Of a stretch of 64,000 nt of DNA, positions 9,951 through 19,641 are shown one piece after another. The notes under the pieces were generated by a model that saw only the letters and a list, made by a program, of their open reading frames with translations, did no database searches and was not told the origin of the DNA. Position numbers and translations under genes: made by a program. Source of the DNA: Variovorax gracilis (lineage in GTDB: Bacteria > Pseudomonadota > Gammaproteobacteria > Burkholderiales > Burkholderiaceae_C); the NCBI RefSeq assembly GCF_030317115.1, contig NZ_JASZYF010000002.1, forward strand, positions 425,171 through 489,170. The letters are read 5' to 3'. Numbering within the stretch: the stretch's first letter is position 1; the number at the start of each line of letters is the position of its first letter.

Positions 9951-10699
9951 CGTGGCTCCTTGAGCACTTCGCGCACCGTGGACAGCTGCCGGCGCGACAC
10001 CACGACAGGCTCCGGGATACCGTCGAGCCGCAGCGCCCAGCCTTCGGCGTCCTCGCCGTCGTCATACTTTTCGAGCGCGCGAATGGCCGCGCGCGCCACC
10101 AGCGCATTGCGATGCACCCGCACGAAGCGCGTCGGATAGCGTTCCTCCAGTTCGGAGAGGGAGCCATCGAAGATATGGCTGCGCGACGCGGTACGCACCG
10201 TGAGGTACTTGAACTCGGACTTCAGGTAGAGCACCTCGGACACCGGCACCCGCTCGGTGCGGCCGCGGTCCTGGATGATGAGGACATCCTGGGGCTCGTC
10301 CGGCACCGCGGCCGGCCGCCGATCCTTCAGGTGGCGCTCCACCTTCTGCAGGGCCTGCTGCAGGCGCTCGGCCCGCACGGGCTTCGTCAGGTAGTCCACG
10401 GCCTCCAACTCGAAAGCCGTGACCGCGTGCGCTGCAAAGGCAGTCACGAACACGACCGCCGGCGCGCCCGGCCGGCTGCGCAGGCTGCGCGCCAGTTCGA
10501 TGCCGTCGATGCCGGGCATGTGGACGTCCAGCAGCACGAGGTCGAAGCGTGTGCTCGCCAGATGGTGGAGCGCACCCTCGCCATGCGCCGCCTCCGCGAC
10601 GACCTCGGCCGCGGGAGCACGGCAGTCGGCCAGCAGAGCACGCAGACGCGAACGCGCCAGCGCTTCGTCGTCGACGATCAAGGTGCGAAGTGGAGTCAT
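9947..10699 (-). CDS. LytTR-type response regulator (AlgR-like)
   Basis: A 250-residue DNA-binding regulator. The receiver domain (about 1-120) has the acidic pair D10/D11, the phospho-acceptor D58 in LLDVHMPG, and the conserved lysine in YLTKP. The LytTR domain (about 145-245) includes VLYLKSEFKYLTV and RFVRVHRNALV. Its ATG overlaps the kinase stop as ATGA, and its stop overlaps the start of the AI-2E-type permease. The position next to argH, with a LytS-type kinase, is the argH-algZ-algR order of Pseudomonas and other proteobacteria, where AlgR controls exopolysaccharide and type IV pilus functions. The targets here are unknown. An orthologous role is inferred from synteny. Confidence 0.9.
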   Translation of the reverse strand: MTPLRTLIVDDEALARSRLRALLADCRAPAAEVVAEAAHGEGALHHLASTRFDLVLLDVHMPGIDGIELARSLRSRPGAPAVVFVTAFAAHAVTAFELEAVDYLTKPVRAERLQQALQKVERHLKDRRPAAVPDEPQDVLIIQDRGRTERVPVSEVLYLKSEFKYLTVRTASRSHIFDGSLSELEERYPTRFVRVHRNALVARAAIRALEKYDDGEDAEGWALRLDGIPEPVVVSRRQLSTVREVLKEPR

Positions 10700-11784
10700 G
10701 TTTCTGCGGGAATGGCAATTCGGACGCGATAGCTCTTCTGGTCCATGCCGGCGTTGAACTGCGCCTGCATGTCGTGCAGCAGCCGCAGCCGATCGCGCAC
10801 GTTGTCCAGGGCGATGCCGTGTCCGCGCGGCAAGGGCTGGTCGGCCCAGCGCAAGGGCGGCAGGCTGTTGACCACCTCGATCAGCACCATGCCGCCGCGG
10901 CGTTCCGTGCGGATGCGCAGCTTGGCGCCTTCGGGGCTCGGCTCGACGCCGTGCTTGACCGCGTTCTCCACCAGCGGCTGCAGCAGCAGGGGCGGGAGCC
11001 GGGCCGTGTTGGCCTCGGGGTCGATGTCCCAGCGGATGCGCAGGCGCTCGCCGAAGCGCACCTGTTCGATCGCGAGGTAGCGCTGGGCCAGCGCAATTTC
11101 GTCCGCGAGCGTGACCGACTCGCCGGGGTCCGCCAGCGCCTGGCGAAACAGTTCGCTCAGGTCTTCCAGCATCGCTTCGGCCTTGGCCGGCTCCTCGCGC
11201 ACCAGGGCGATCGCGCTGTTGAGGGTGTTGAAGAGAAAGTGCGGCCGGATGCGCGATTGCAGTTCCTCGAGCCGCGCCGTGGTCGCCGCCGGCGTCTGTC
11301 CGCGCGCGCGCAGTACCAGCGCCGCCATCATCAGCCCCGCAAACAAGGCACCGGCCAGGGCGCTCGCCACCCAGGGGGCGCCGCCGACCACGCCCGTCAG
11401 GCGAAGCAAGGCGCAACCGTAGAGCCCGGCCACCGCGCCAAGCAAGGCGCCTGCCGCGTACTGCGCGCGCAGCGGCAAGCGGCCGAGTGCTTTCTTCAGC
11501 GCACATGCAATCAGGAGCCAGAGCAGGGTGGCGGGCAAGGCTCCGCCCGTCACGGTCGCGGCCAGCAGCAGCCACTCCGACAAGGTCGGCGCCAGGAACA
11601 GGGTGGCGACCGCCACGACGACCTCGACGAACAGCACCGCGCGCAGCACGACCCCGATCTGGCAGGCGTCGAACAGCGCCACGCGGCCGCGCGCGGGCAC
11701 GCGCGCCCTGGCCTGCAAGGGCGCTGGCGGGGCCGCCGCGGACGACGACGAAGGGGTGGCCGATAAAATCGACGGGTTGCGCAT
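10696..11784 (-). CDS. LytS/AlgZ-type sensor histidine kinase
   Basis: A membrane kinase of about 362 residues that partners the downstream LytTR regulator. The N-terminal 35 residues are low-complexity and cytoplasmic. Four hydrophobic helices span about 42-160, with little extracytoplasmic sequence, so there is no obvious ligand domain. The His_kinase domain (PF06580-like) has the phospho-acceptor H182 in [12 protein letters not shown]. The ATPase part has [14 protein letters not shown] as N box and the glycine-rich [13 protein letters not shown]. The frame is open further upstream. The ATG at 11784 was chosen because it leaves a divergent promoter space before argH, while M9 further upstream would overlap that space. 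Confidence 0.86.
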   Translation of the reverse strand: MRNPSILSATPSSSSAAAPPAPLQARARVPARGRVALFDACQIGVVLRAVLFVEVVVAVATLFLAPTLSEWLLLAATVTGGALPATLLWLLIACALKKALGRLPLRAQYAAGALLGAVAGLYGCALLRLTGVVGGAPWVASALAGALFAGLMMAALVLRARGQTPAATTARLEELQSRIRPHFLFNTLNSAIALVREEPAKAEAMLEDLSELFRQALADPGESVTLADEIALAQRYLAIEQVRFGERLRIRWDIDPEANTARLPPLLLQPLVENAVKHGVEPSPEGAKLRIRTERRGGMVLIEVVNSLPPLRWADQPLPRGHGIALDNVRDRLRLLHDMQAQFNAGMDQKSYRVRIAIPAET

Positions 11785-11793
11785 CACAGAAAC

Positions 11794-11812
11794 AATGGGT
11801 GACAAACCCATT
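11794..11812. promoter_or_regulatory. Perfect inverted repeat in the argH / kinase divergent spacer
   Basis: AATGGGT, five bases (GACAA), ACCCATT form a perfect 7-base inverted repeat 22 bases before the argH ATG and 10 bases from the kinase start. It could be a regulator half-site pair or a leader hairpin. An AT-rich GATAAAAT at 11762-11769 is a possible -10 for argH. No assignment to a known regulator is made. Confidence 0.35.
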
Positions 11813-11833
11813 ATTGCCTCCCGAACGGTTCCC

Positions 11834-13231
11834 ATGACTCAAAACCAACTCGACAAGAAATCCGAAGCCTGGTCCGCCCTGTTCTCCGAACCGATGAGCG
11901 ACCTCGTCAAGCGCTACACCGCGAGCGTCTTCTTCGACAAGCGTCTGTGGCAGGCTGACATCGAGGGTTCTCTTGCGCATGCCGGCATGTTGGCCGCGCA
12001 GGGGATCATCGGCGCGCAGGACCACGCCGATATCCAACGCGGGATGAAGCAGATTCGCGAGGAAATCGAATCCGGCGCCTTCGAATGGAAGCTCGACCTC
12101 GAGGACGTGCACCTGAATATCGAGGCCCGCCTCACCCAGCTGGTGGGCGATGCCGGCAAGCGCCTGCACACCGGCCGCAGCCGAAACGACCAGGTCGCCA
12201 CCGACGTGCGCCTCTGGCTGCGCGGCGAGATCGACCTGATCGGCGGCCTGCTGGTGGACCTGCAGAAGTCGCTGATCGAGATCGCGGACAAGAACGTCGA
12301 GGTGATCCTGCCCGGGTTCACGCACCTGCAGGTGGCGCAACCCGTGAGCTTCGGGCACCACATGCTGGCCTACGTCGAGATGTTCGCGCGCGATGCCGAA
12401 CGCATGGCCGACGTGCGCAGGCGCGTGAACCGCCTGCCCCTCGGCGCCGCGGCGCTGGCCGGCACCAGCTACCCGCTGGACCGCGAGGCCGTGGCCCGCG
12501 CGCTCGGCATGGACGAGGTGTGCCAGAACAGCCTGGACGCGGTGAGCGACCGCGACTTCGCCATCGAATTCACGGCAGCCGCATCGCTCGCCATGGTGCA
12601 CATCAGCCGCCTGAGCGAGGAACTGGTGCTGTGGATGAGCCAATCCTTCGGCTTCATCGACATCGCGGACCGCTTCTGCACCGGCAGTTCGATCATGCCG
12701 CAGAAGAAAAACCCGGACGTGCCCGAACTCGCCCGCGGCAAGACCGGCCGGGTGGTCGGCCACCTGATGGCGCTGATCACGCTCATGAAAGGTCAGCCGC
12801 TGGCCTACAACAAGGACAACCAGGAAGACAAGGAGCCTCTGTTCGATACCGTCGACACGCTCAAGGACACCCTGCGCATCTTCTCGGAGATGGTCGGCGG
12901 CATCACGGTCAAGCCCGAAGCGATGGAAAACGCCGCCCTGCGCGGCTATGCGACCGCCACCGACCTGGCCGACTACCTGGTGAAGAAGGGCCTGCCCTTC
13001 CGCGACGCGCACGAAACCGTGGCGCACGCGGTCAAGGCAGCGATCTCGCACAAGGTGGACCTGTCGGAGCTGCCGTTGGCGGTGCTGCAGACCTTCAATC
13101 CGACGATCGAGAAGGATGTGTATGGCGTGCTGAGCCTGCGCGGCTCGCTGACGGCCCGGAATATCCTGGGCGGCACCGCACCGGCGCAGGTTCGCCAGCA
13201 GATCGCACGGCACCGGAAGCGGCTGGCCTGA
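11834..13231 (+). CDS. argH: Argininosuccinate lyase
   Basis: A 465-residue cytoplasmic homotetrameric enzyme that cleaves argininosuccinate to arginine and fumarate, the last step of arginine synthesis. It belongs to the fumarase/aspartase superfamily. The signature [12 protein letters not shown] begins at residue 284 and contains the catalytic serine loop. [13 protein letters not shown] lies near 115 and TYLQPAQP-type sequence is seen as [15 protein letters not shown]. The length fits the family (about 460). The ATG at 11834 ([13 protein letters not shown]) is preferred over the in-frame ATG at 11795, because the latter sits inside the inverted repeat of the intergenic region. Confidence 0.96.
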   Translation: MTQNQLDKKSEAWSALFSEPMSDLVKRYTASVFFDKRLWQADIEGSLAHAGMLAAQGIIGAQDHADIQRGMKQIREEIESGAFEWKLDLEDVHLNIEARLTQLVGDAGKRLHTGRSRNDQVATDVRLWLRGEIDLIGGLLVDLQKSLIEIADKNVEVILPGFTHLQVAQPVSFGHHMLAYVEMFARDAERMADVRRRVNRLPLGAAALAGTSYPLDREAVARALGMDEVCQNSLDAVSDRDFAIEFTAAASLAMVHISRLSEELVLWMSQSFGFIDIADRFCTGSSIMPQKKNPDVPELARGKTGRVVGHLMALITLMKGQPLAYNKDNQEDKEPLFDTVDTLKDTLRIFSEMVGGITVKPEAMENAALRGYATATDLADYLVKKGLPFRDAHETVAHAVKAAISHKVDLSELPLAVLQTFNPTIEKDVYGVLSLRGSLTARNILGGTAPAQVRQQIARHRKRLA

Positions 13232-13237
13232 GGCCGC

Positions 13238-13258
13238 TCGGGTTTACCCGAAACCCGA
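13238..13258 (+). terminator. Stem-loop after argH
   Basis: TCGGGTTT, loop ACCCG, AAACCCGA form a perfect 8-base stem seven bases after the argH stop. No T-run follows, so it is at best a weak or factor-assisted terminator or an mRNA-stabilising hairpin. Confidence 0.4.
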
Positions 13259-13384
13259 CCGATGCCACGCCGGCATTGGTCGCCCCGCTATCAAAACAGC
13301 AGCAACCCGAGGTCATAGGCCGTTGGGAGGAGTACTGCCGGCCGTCGGATGTGTTCCAAAACGTAAGAATGTAGTGCTAAAGTT

Positions 13385-13400
13385 TGGCACGCTTCGCGCT
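13385..13400 (+). promoter_or_regulatory. Possible sigma-54 (-24/-12) promoter upstream of the glycosyltransferase module
   Basis: TGGCACG-CTTC-GCGCT keeps the invariant GG and GC dinucleotides at sigma-54 spacing and matches TGGCACG fully, but the -12 element deviates (GCGCT rather than TTGCT/A). It lies about 54 bases before the glycosyltransferase ATG. This is a single-site pattern match and may be chance. Confidence 0.25.
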
Positions 13401-13453
13401 TAGGTAGGTGGCAAGCCCCACCGCCCGAATCGCATACCGAGCGCCCAAACCTC

Positions 13454-14290
13454 ATGGAACTGCCCCGCTGCGTCGTCGTCATCCTGACCTTCAACTCCGC
13501 TTCGATCATTCGGGAAACCGTCTCGCAAGCGAAGAAGGTGAGCCCCCACGTCTATGTGGTCGACTCTCACTCGTCCGACGGCACGCCCGCCATCCTCGAG
13601 GCCTTGGGATGCACCGTCGTGCAGCGCCCCTTCTCCAATTACAGCGACCAGCGCAACTGGGCGATCGACCAGATCGAGGGCGCCTATGCCTGGCAGCTCC
13701 ACCTGGACGCCGACGAGGTGCTCGATGACCGGTCGGTGGATGAAATCAATGCCCTGCTTTCGGGCACGCCCGAATTCGACGCCTATCTCCTACGCCGCCG
13801 CGACTACTTCATGGGCAAGATGCTGCGCTTCAGCGGCGTCAATCCGTGGCACCTGAGGCTGTTCCGCTCAGGGTTGGGGCGCTGCGAGTCTCGGCTCTAC
13901 GACCAGCATTTCATCAGTCCCGCAAAGCCGGGGCGGCTCAATGGCTTCATGCACGACAAGAACTCGGCCCGGCTCAGCGACTGGATCGCGAGCCACAACC
14001 GCTGGAGCGACGCCGAGGCCAAGGAGAAGCTCGGCCCTCGCGTGAGCGGTGACAACGTGCTGAAGCCGCGCCTCACGGGCGATGCCCGCGAGCGCACCCG
14101 CTACATCAAGGAGCTCTACTACAAGCTGCCGACGGGCATGCGCTCGCTCAGCTACTTCATCTACCGCTACGTCTTCCGGCTCGGCTTCCTGGATGGCCGC
14201 ACGGGCTTCTACTTCGCCTTCTTCCAGGCCTTGTGGTTCCGGATGCTGGTCGACGCGAAGATGTACGAACAGCGGTCCCAGCAACCCTGA
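13454..14290 (+). CDS. Family 2 glycosyltransferase
   Basis: A 278-residue GT-A-fold glycosyltransferase. The N-terminus VVVILTFNSA is the nucleotide-binding strand of GT2 enzymes. D85-A86-D87 in LHLDADEVLDD is the metal-binding DxD. A second region (about 105-150) with RRRDYFMGK and WHLRLFR resembles WaaE/KdtX-like glucosyltransferases that modify LPS core or small glycans. The C-terminus has an aromatic, partly hydrophobic helix (about 240-265), suggesting membrane association. It is followed after 33 bases by a UDP-xylose synthase and then UDP-glucose dehydrogenase. A xylose, glucuronate or related sugar is therefore a reasonable donor, but this is inference. Confidence 0.87.
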   Translation: MELPRCVVVILTFNSASIIRETVSQAKKVSPHVYVVDSHSSDGTPAILEALGCTVVQRPFSNYSDQRNWAIDQIEGAYAWQLHLDADEVLDDRSVDEINALLSGTPEFDAYLLRRRDYFMGKMLRFSGVNPWHLRLFRSGLGRCESRLYDQHFISPAKPGRLNGFMHDKNSARLSDWIASHNRWSDAEAKEKLGPRVSGDNVLKPRLTGDARERTRYIKELYYKLPTGMRSLSYFIYRYVFRLGFLDGRTGFYFAFFQALWFRMLVDAKMYEQRSQQP

Positions 14291-14323
14291 TCCGATGGAT
14301 CTTTTTAAGGAGTGATCACGCAC

Positions 14324-15295
14324 ATGCGGCAATACAACGCTTCCAAGCGAATGCTCGTCACCGGCGGCGCCGGTTTTCTGGGCAGCCATCTCTGCGACCG
14401 GCTCATCGAACAGGGGCACGACGTCCTGTGCGTGGACAACTTCTTCACCGGCACCAAGCGCAACGTCGAACACCTGCTCGACCACCCGCGCTTCGAGCTG
14501 ATGCGCCACGACGTGACCTTCCCGCTCTACGTCGAGGTGGACGAGATCTTCAACCTCGCCTGCCCGGCCTCGCCGATCCACTACCAGCACGATCCGGTGC
14601 AGACCACCAAGACCAGCGTGCATGGCGCCATCAACATGCTGGGGCTGGCCAAGCGGGTGCGCGCCAAGATCCTGCAGGCTTCCACCAGCGAGGTCTACGG
14701 CGACCCCGATATCCATCCCCAGGTCGAGGCTTATTGGGGCCGCGTGAATCCGATCGGCATCCGGAGCTGCTACGACGAGGGCAAGCGCTGCGCCGAGACG
14801 TTGTTCTTCGACTACCACCGCCAGCACAAGCTGCGCATCAAGGTCGTGCGCATCTTCAACACCTACGGCCCCCGCATGCACCTGAACGACGGCCGCGTGG
14901 TGTCGAACTTCATCGTGCAGGCGCTCAAGGGCGAGGACATCACCATCTACGGCGATGGCCAGCAGACCCGCAGCTTCTGCTATGTGGACGACCTGGTCGA
15001 AGCGATGCTCCGCATGATGAACACCGGCGACGAAGTGCCGGGCCCCATCAATATCGGCAACCCGGGAGAGTTCTCGATGCTGGAGCTGGCCAACAAGGTC
15101 ATCGAGCTGACAGGCTCCAAGAGCAAGCTGGTGCGCATGCCGCTGCCGGCGGACGATCCCAAGCAGCGTCGCCCCGACATCTCGCTCGCGCAGAAGGAAC
15201 TCGGCGACTGGGTGCCTCACACCCAGTTGGCGGAAGGGCTGACGAAGACCATCGCGTATTTCGACCAGATCCTCTCTGAACCCAAGGCGGCCTGA
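14324..15295 (+). CDS. UDP-glucuronate decarboxylase (UDP-xylose synthase)
   Basis: A 323-residue extended short-chain dehydrogenase that converts UDP-glucuronic acid to UDP-xylose using bound NAD+. The Rossmann motif is GGAGFLGSH near residue 10. Catalytic residues are the Ser/Glu region of [11 protein letters not shown] and Y150-xxx-K154 in CYDEGKR. The C-terminal [10 protein letters not shown] is typical of UXS. The start is the ATG at 14324, preceded by AAGGAG (14307-14312). The GTG at 14312 overlaps that site and is unlikely. It sits five bases before UDP-glucose dehydrogenase, which makes its substrate, so both steps from UDP-glucose to UDP-xylose are in one transcript. Confidence 0.93.
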   Translation: MRQYNASKRMLVTGGAGFLGSHLCDRLIEQGHDVLCVDNFFTGTKRNVEHLLDHPRFELMRHDVTFPLYVEVDEIFNLACPASPIHYQHDPVQTTKTSVHGAINMLGLAKRVRAKILQASTSEVYGDPDIHPQVEAYWGRVNPIGIRSCYDEGKRCAETLFFDYHRQHKLRIKVVRIFNTYGPRMHLNDGRVVSNFIVQALKGEDITIYGDGQQTRSFCYVDDLVEAMLRMMNTGDEVPGPINIGNPGEFSMLELANKVIELTGSKSKLVRMPLPADDPKQRRPDISLAQKELGDWVPHTQLAEGLTKTIAYFDQILSEPKAA

Positions 15296-15299
15296 ACTC

Positions 15300-16673
15300 A
15301 TGAATATCTCGATCATTGGCACCGGCTACGTCGGGCTCGTCACCGGCGCCTGCCTGGCGGACATCGGCAACCATGTGTTCTGCCTCGACGTCGACCCGCG
15401 CAAGATCGCGACGCTCAACGAAGGGGGCCTCCCGATCTACGAACCGGGCCTCGGCGACCTCGTGGAATCGAACGTATCGGCCAGGCGACTCTCGTTCTCC
15501 ACCGACATCGCAGCCTCCGTCGCCCACGGCGACGTGCAGTTCATCGCCGTGGGCACGCCGCCCGACGAGGACGGCAGCGCGGACCTGCAGTACGTGCTGG
15601 CCGCGGCCCGCAACATCGGCCGGTACATGGAGGGCTTCAAGGTCGTGGTCGACAAATCGACGGTGCCCGTGGGCACGGCCGACCGCGTCACCGCCGTGAT
15701 CCAGGAGGAACTCGACAAGCGCGGGCGTTCCGACCTGCGCTTCTCGGTCGTCAGCAATCCCGAATTCCTGAAGGAAGGCGCGGCAGTCGAGGACTTCATG
15801 CGGCCCGACCGCATCGTCATCGGCTACAGCGACGACGACAACGGCCGCGAGGCGCTGGGTTGGATGCGCCGGCTCTACGCCCCCTTCAACCGAAACCACG
15901 AGCGCACGCGCGTGATGGACGTGCGCTCCGCCGAGTTCGCCAAGTACGCGGCCAACGCGATGCTCGCCACCCGCATCAGCTTCATGAACGAGCTGGCCAA
16001 CCTGGCCGACCGCGTGGGCGCCGACATCGAGGCCGTGCGCCAGGGCATCGGCTCCGATCCACGCATCGGCTACAGCTTCCTCTATGCCGGAACGGGCTAC
16101 GGCGGAAGCTGCTTTCCCAAGGACATCCAGGCGCTGACACGCATCGCGCGCGACAACGGCCAGGCACTGCGCGTGCTCGAATCGGTCGAGGCGGTCAACG
16201 ACGAGCAGAAGCGCGTGCTGACCAACAAGGTGCTGGAGCGCTTCGGCCCCGACCTGAGCGGCCGCACCTTCGCGCTCTGGGGGCTGGCCTTCAAGCCGAA
16301 CACCGACGACATGCGCGAGGCGCCCAGCCGCGTGGTGATCGGCGTGTTGCTTCGCGCCGGCGCGCGCGTGGTGGCGCACGACCCCATTGCCGTCCACGAG
16401 ACACAGCGCGTGCTCCAGCTCGATTTCGCGGATGCGCCTTCACTGCTCGAACGCATCGGCTTCACTTCCGCCAAGGATCCGATGGAAGCGCTCGACGGTG
16501 CCGACGCACTGATCATCGTGACCGAGTGGAAGGCCTATCGCAGCCCCAACCTCGAACGACTCAAGACGCTGATGAAATCGCCCGTTATCTTCGACGGCCG
16601 CAATCTGTATGAGCCGACCAACATGAAGGAAGCCGGCGTCATCTACCAGGGCATCGGGCGCAACAGCCTCTGA
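15300..16673 (+). CDS. ugd: UDP-glucose 6-dehydrogenase
   Basis: A 457-residue cytoplasmic enzyme that oxidises UDP-glucose twice with NAD+ to UDP-glucuronate, a precursor for exopolysaccharide, LPS sugars and UDP-xylose. The N-terminal NAD domain begins [12 protein letters not shown]. The catalytic cysteine is C271 in [10 protein letters not shown]. The C-terminal UDP-binding domain contains [20 protein letters not shown]. The length fits the family (about 440-460). It follows the UDP-xylose synthase by four bases, so it is probably translated from the same message. No strong ribosome site precedes the ATG. Confidence 0.96.
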   Translation: MNISIIGTGYVGLVTGACLADIGNHVFCLDVDPRKIATLNEGGLPIYEPGLGDLVESNVSARRLSFSTDIAASVAHGDVQFIAVGTPPDEDGSADLQYVLAAARNIGRYMEGFKVVVDKSTVPVGTADRVTAVIQEELDKRGRSDLRFSVVSNPEFLKEGAAVEDFMRPDRIVIGYSDDDNGREALGWMRRLYAPFNRNHERTRVMDVRSAEFAKYAANAMLATRISFMNELANLADRVGADIEAVRQGIGSDPRIGYSFLYAGTGYGGSCFPKDIQALTRIARDNGQALRVLESVEAVNDEQKRVLTNKVLERFGPDLSGRTFALWGLAFKPNTDDMREAPSRVVIGVLLRAGARVVAHDPIAVHETQRVLQLDFADAPSLLERIGFTSAKDPMEALDGADALIIVTEWKAYRSPNLERLKTLMKSPVIFDGRNLYEPTNMKEAGVIYQGIGRNSL

Positions 16674-16690
16674 GCGCCGACTGACGCGAC

Positions 16691-18157
16691 TTGTTCTACG
16701 CGATCCCGCTCGAAAGCCGGCCGACATGGCGCAACCCGCCATGGATGACCGTGCTGCTCATCCTCGTGAACATGCTGGTGTTCTGGGGACCGCAGCGCTC
16801 CGAGCAGAAGGCCGAGCAGCGCGCGGCCCGCTTCTATGCGCACAGCGAGCTGCCCCGGCTGGAGTTGCCTGCTTTCGTCGAATGGCTCGCGGAAACCGGC
16901 TCGCCGCATGCGCCCGCTGCGGAGCGGCTGCTCGCACGCGGCGACGTCGAGCACCTGCTCGAAGGGCTGCAGCGCGAGAAGGCCTTTCTCCACAAGCTGC
17001 ATGCGGATGCGGTCGTGACGCCCGCCAATCCGCGCTACGCCGAGTGGAAGAACGAGCGCCGCGAGTACGAATCGATGCTGCCCCCGCCCTTCACGGAACG
17101 CTGGGCACAGGACCACAACGCAGGCGCCGAGTTCAAGCCCTGGACCTGGGTCACCTCCGCCTTTCTGCACGCCAGCACCGGCCACTTGCTGGGCAACATG
17201 CTCTTCCTGTTCCTCTTCGGCTTCTCGGTCGAACTGGCCCTGGGGCGCACGCTCTACCTGGGTTTCTATCTGCTTGGTGCGGTGGGCGCCTCGGCGCTGG
17301 CCGCGTGGGCCTACGCAGGCAATGGCGGCTACGGACTCGGTGCCTCGGGCGCGGTATCGGCGCTGATGGGCATGTACGCGGTGATGTACCGGCTGCGGCG
17401 CATCCGATTCTTCTACCAACTGTTCTTCTACTTCAACTACGTCACCGCCCCGGCGCTGATCCTGCTGCCGGCGTGGATCGCCAACGAGTTGCTGCAGCAC
17501 TTCGTCGGCGGCCAGGGCATTGCCTACATGGCGCACCTCGGCGGCCTGCTGACCGGCGCGCTGCTCATGGCGGGCACAATGCGGTGGCGGCAGCTCCAGC
17601 TACCCTCGGCGCCGGCCGAAGCCGCACCGGATCCGTTCGCGCAACACGTCGCGTCGGCGCGCCGTCTCGCCGCCGGGATGAAGTTCGAGGAGGCATGCGC
17701 CGAATGGCGCGCAGCGGCCAAGCTGCGGCCCGACGACGCCGACACGCTCCGCGCATGGTTCAACACCGCCAGGCTGTGGCCGGCAGGCGAGGACTTCCAT
17801 CGTGCGGCGCACCGCATCTTCAAGCTCGCGGCGCACGATCCGGTCACGCTCGAACTGCAGTACGTGAGCTACAAGACCTACCTCGATCACGCCAGGCCGG
17901 GCGCACGCCTGAAGCCGGACGACATGGCGCGGCTCGCCCGGCGATTCACGCGGGCGCGGCAGTTCGTCGATGCCGAGCGGCTCTGCCAGGCGCTGCTGAA
18001 AACCGCGCCCGATCACCCCGAGTTGCCCGACACCCTCTCGCTGTGCGCCAATGGCCTGCTGCAGGCCGGCCGCCGCGACCAGGCCCTGGACTGGCTTCCC
18101 CATCTGCTGCGCCTCGCGCCGCAGGACATGGTCACGCGCACGTTGCAGAAGGGCTGA
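16691..18157 (+). CDS. Rhomboid family intramembrane serine protease with C-terminal repeat region
   Basis: A 488-residue membrane protease. The first helix starts near residue 17 (TVLLILVNMLVFW). A long periplasmic insert (about 35-150) is unusual. The rhomboid core then has WTWVTSAFLHAS, a glycine-rich helix with the nucleophile S219 in GASGAVSAL, and H282 in AHLGGLLTG. Together they form the Ser/His dyad. Residues 310-488 are soluble and alpha-helical, reading like two or three degenerate TPR units. The start is TTG at 16691, 17 bases after ugd, with a weak ribosome site, so it may be coupled to the sugar operon. It converges on the next gene with 15 bases between stops. Confidence 0.84.
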   Translation: MFYAIPLESRPTWRNPPWMTVLLILVNMLVFWGPQRSEQKAEQRAARFYAHSELPRLELPAFVEWLAETGSPHAPAAERLLARGDVEHLLEGLQREKAFLHKLHADAVVTPANPRYAEWKNERREYESMLPPPFTERWAQDHNAGAEFKPWTWVTSAFLHASTGHLLGNMLFLFLFGFSVELALGRTLYLGFYLLGAVGASALAAWAYAGNGGYGLGASGAVSALMGMYAVMYRLRRIRFFYQLFFYFNYVTAPALILLPAWIANELLQHFVGGQGIAYMAHLGGLLTGALLMAGTMRWRQLQLPSAPAEAAPDPFAQHVASARRLAAGMKFEEACAEWRAAAKLRPDDADTLRAWFNTARLWPAGEDFHRAAHRIFKLAAHDPVTLELQYVSYKTYLDHARPGARLKPDDMARLARRFTRARQFVDAERLCQALLKTAPDHPELPDTLSLCANGLLQAGRRDQALDWLPHLLRLAPQDMVTRTLQKG

Positions 18158-18172
18158 ACCGAAGGCTGGACT

Positions 18173-19471
18173 TCAGCCCTGCGGAACCTCTCGCAGCAGC
18201 CAGCGGACCTCGGAGGTCTGCTCGCTGTCGGGGTAGCGTGATTCCAGTGTCGTGAGGATCGGCAGCGCCATGTCGCGCCGGTTCAGCCCCTGCACCAGCA
18301 CGCGCGCGGCCAACTCGTAGGCGTGCGGAATCATCGCGTGGCCGCGGAAGCGCTTGTCGAAGGCGGACAGCAGCGCCAGCGCGGCGCGTGCGTCGCCGTT
18401 GCGCCACTCGATGCGGCTGAGTGCCAGTGTGACGGCCGGGTCATCGATGGCGAAGGTGGAATCCCTCTCGCGGCAGTCCTTGTAGACCTTGAGCGCTTCG
18501 GATGCCATGTCACGGCGCACCAGCATGTCGATCAGCCGGCGCGCATGGTCCAGCAGCGAGGCCGTCTTGTCGGGCGACAGCAACAGCACTCGGTGGTAGC
18601 GGCGCCGGGCCGCCAGGTCGTCCGGCTGCGTGCGCTGCGCCTCGTAGGCCAGCGCGAGCGCACCGGCGATGTCGCCATCGGTCACCATCTGCGCGACCAG
18701 CGCGTCGGTCTGCTGCTGGGCAATCTGCGCCGGCGTGCGTGTGTCGATCTGGCGATCGTCGGCGCCCGCCCCCGGCAGCAGCTCGATGCCCAGCTCGGCA
18801 TGGTTCTGGTACATCACGTAGCCCAGCAGGCTGGCCATGACCCAGCCGAAATAGATCATCACGAAGTTGATGGCGGGCAGCATGATCCAGCCGCTCATCA
18901 GCGGCAGCAGCATGACCAGCGCGATCTGCGCGCCTGTGTTCAGCAGGAAAAGAAAGACGCACAGCAGCGCATAAGGCCAGCTGACCGCGCGCATGGTCTC
19001 CCACACGAGCACCGGGTTCAGCGCCTGGAAGAAGCTGCCCGACTGCACCAGCACCATCATGGTGGCCGGCAGGGTGAACGAGACGACGAGCATCGCGATT
19101 TGCGCCAGCACGGGATTCAGCGCGCCCAGGAGTCCGGCGGCGAAGCCCTGAGCGAGCACCAGCGCGAACAGCTTCCAAGGCAGGTTCGTCCACTCGTCGT
19201 TCAGCGTTCGCGGGAAGTCGCTGGCGCGCACGATGCCGCGCGAGCCGAGCGCCATGACCTTGAAGCCATAGCGCGTGGCCGCGAGCAGGATGCCGAGCTC
19301 GACCAGCAGCACGGCGAGCGCGCGCGGCAGGAAGATCAGGATATGGGCGAGCAAGGCGCACAGCGCGAGCACGACCGCATAGGCCAGCGGCTCCCACTGA
19401 AACGGGAACGCGAAGAAGGTGTTCAGGCGATGCCAGAACGGTCGAGGCGCAGGGCTGCTTTGCTCGTGCAT
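18173..19471 (-). CDS. Multi-pass membrane protein with C-terminal TPR-like region
   Basis: A 432-residue protein of unknown function. After a short N-terminus (MHEQSSPAPRPFWHRLN) there are about six or seven hydrophobic helices (roughly 25-265), including FLPRALAVLLVELGILLA and NFVMIYFGWVMASLLGYVMY. The last 150 residues are soluble with helix-turn-helix repeats (GALALAYEAQRTQP, EALKVYKDC, AALALLSAFDKRF), like TPRs. The ATG at 19471 has GGAG five bases upstream. A longer in-frame reading from 19510 lacks one. It is convergent with the rhomboid gene, and both pair a membrane core with C-terminal TPR-like helices. Confidence 0.72.
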   Translation of the reverse strand: MHEQSSPAPRPFWHRLNTFFAFPFQWEPLAYAVVLALCALLAHILIFLPRALAVLLVELGILLAATRYGFKVMALGSRGIVRASDFPRTLNDEWTNLPWKLFALVLAQGFAAGLLGALNPVLAQIAMLVVSFTLPATMMVLVQSGSFFQALNPVLVWETMRAVSWPYALLCVFLFLLNTGAQIALVMLLPLMSGWIMLPAINFVMIYFGWVMASLLGYVMYQNHAELGIELLPGAGADDRQIDTRTPAQIAQQQTDALVAQMVTDGDIAGALALAYEAQRTQPDDLAARRRYHRVLLLSPDKTASLLDHARRLIDMLVRRDMASEALKVYKDCRERDSTFAIDDPAVTLALSRIEWRNGDARAALALLSAFDKRFRGHAMIPHAYELAARVLVQGLNRRDMALPILTTLESRYPDSEQTSEVRWLLREVPQG

Positions 19472-19641
19472 GGACGCTCCAGGGAGGGATGCCAGTATAT
19501 GTTTCAGCATGTTGCAATTCCCTTTCTTCGAGGTACGGCCGCCCGGTGTCGCGGTACCCGGACATTCGAACCGTTACCATTTCACAACGCGTTGGCAGGG
19601 AACTCGCCAACGCTTTCGGGTCGAAGAACGTTTGGATTTCC

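Noticed and set aside
9947..13213. A 1088-codon frame spanning the LytTR gene and running antisense through argH
   Set aside because: Only the LytTR part (from 10699) has domain character. The rest mirrors argH and the kinase.
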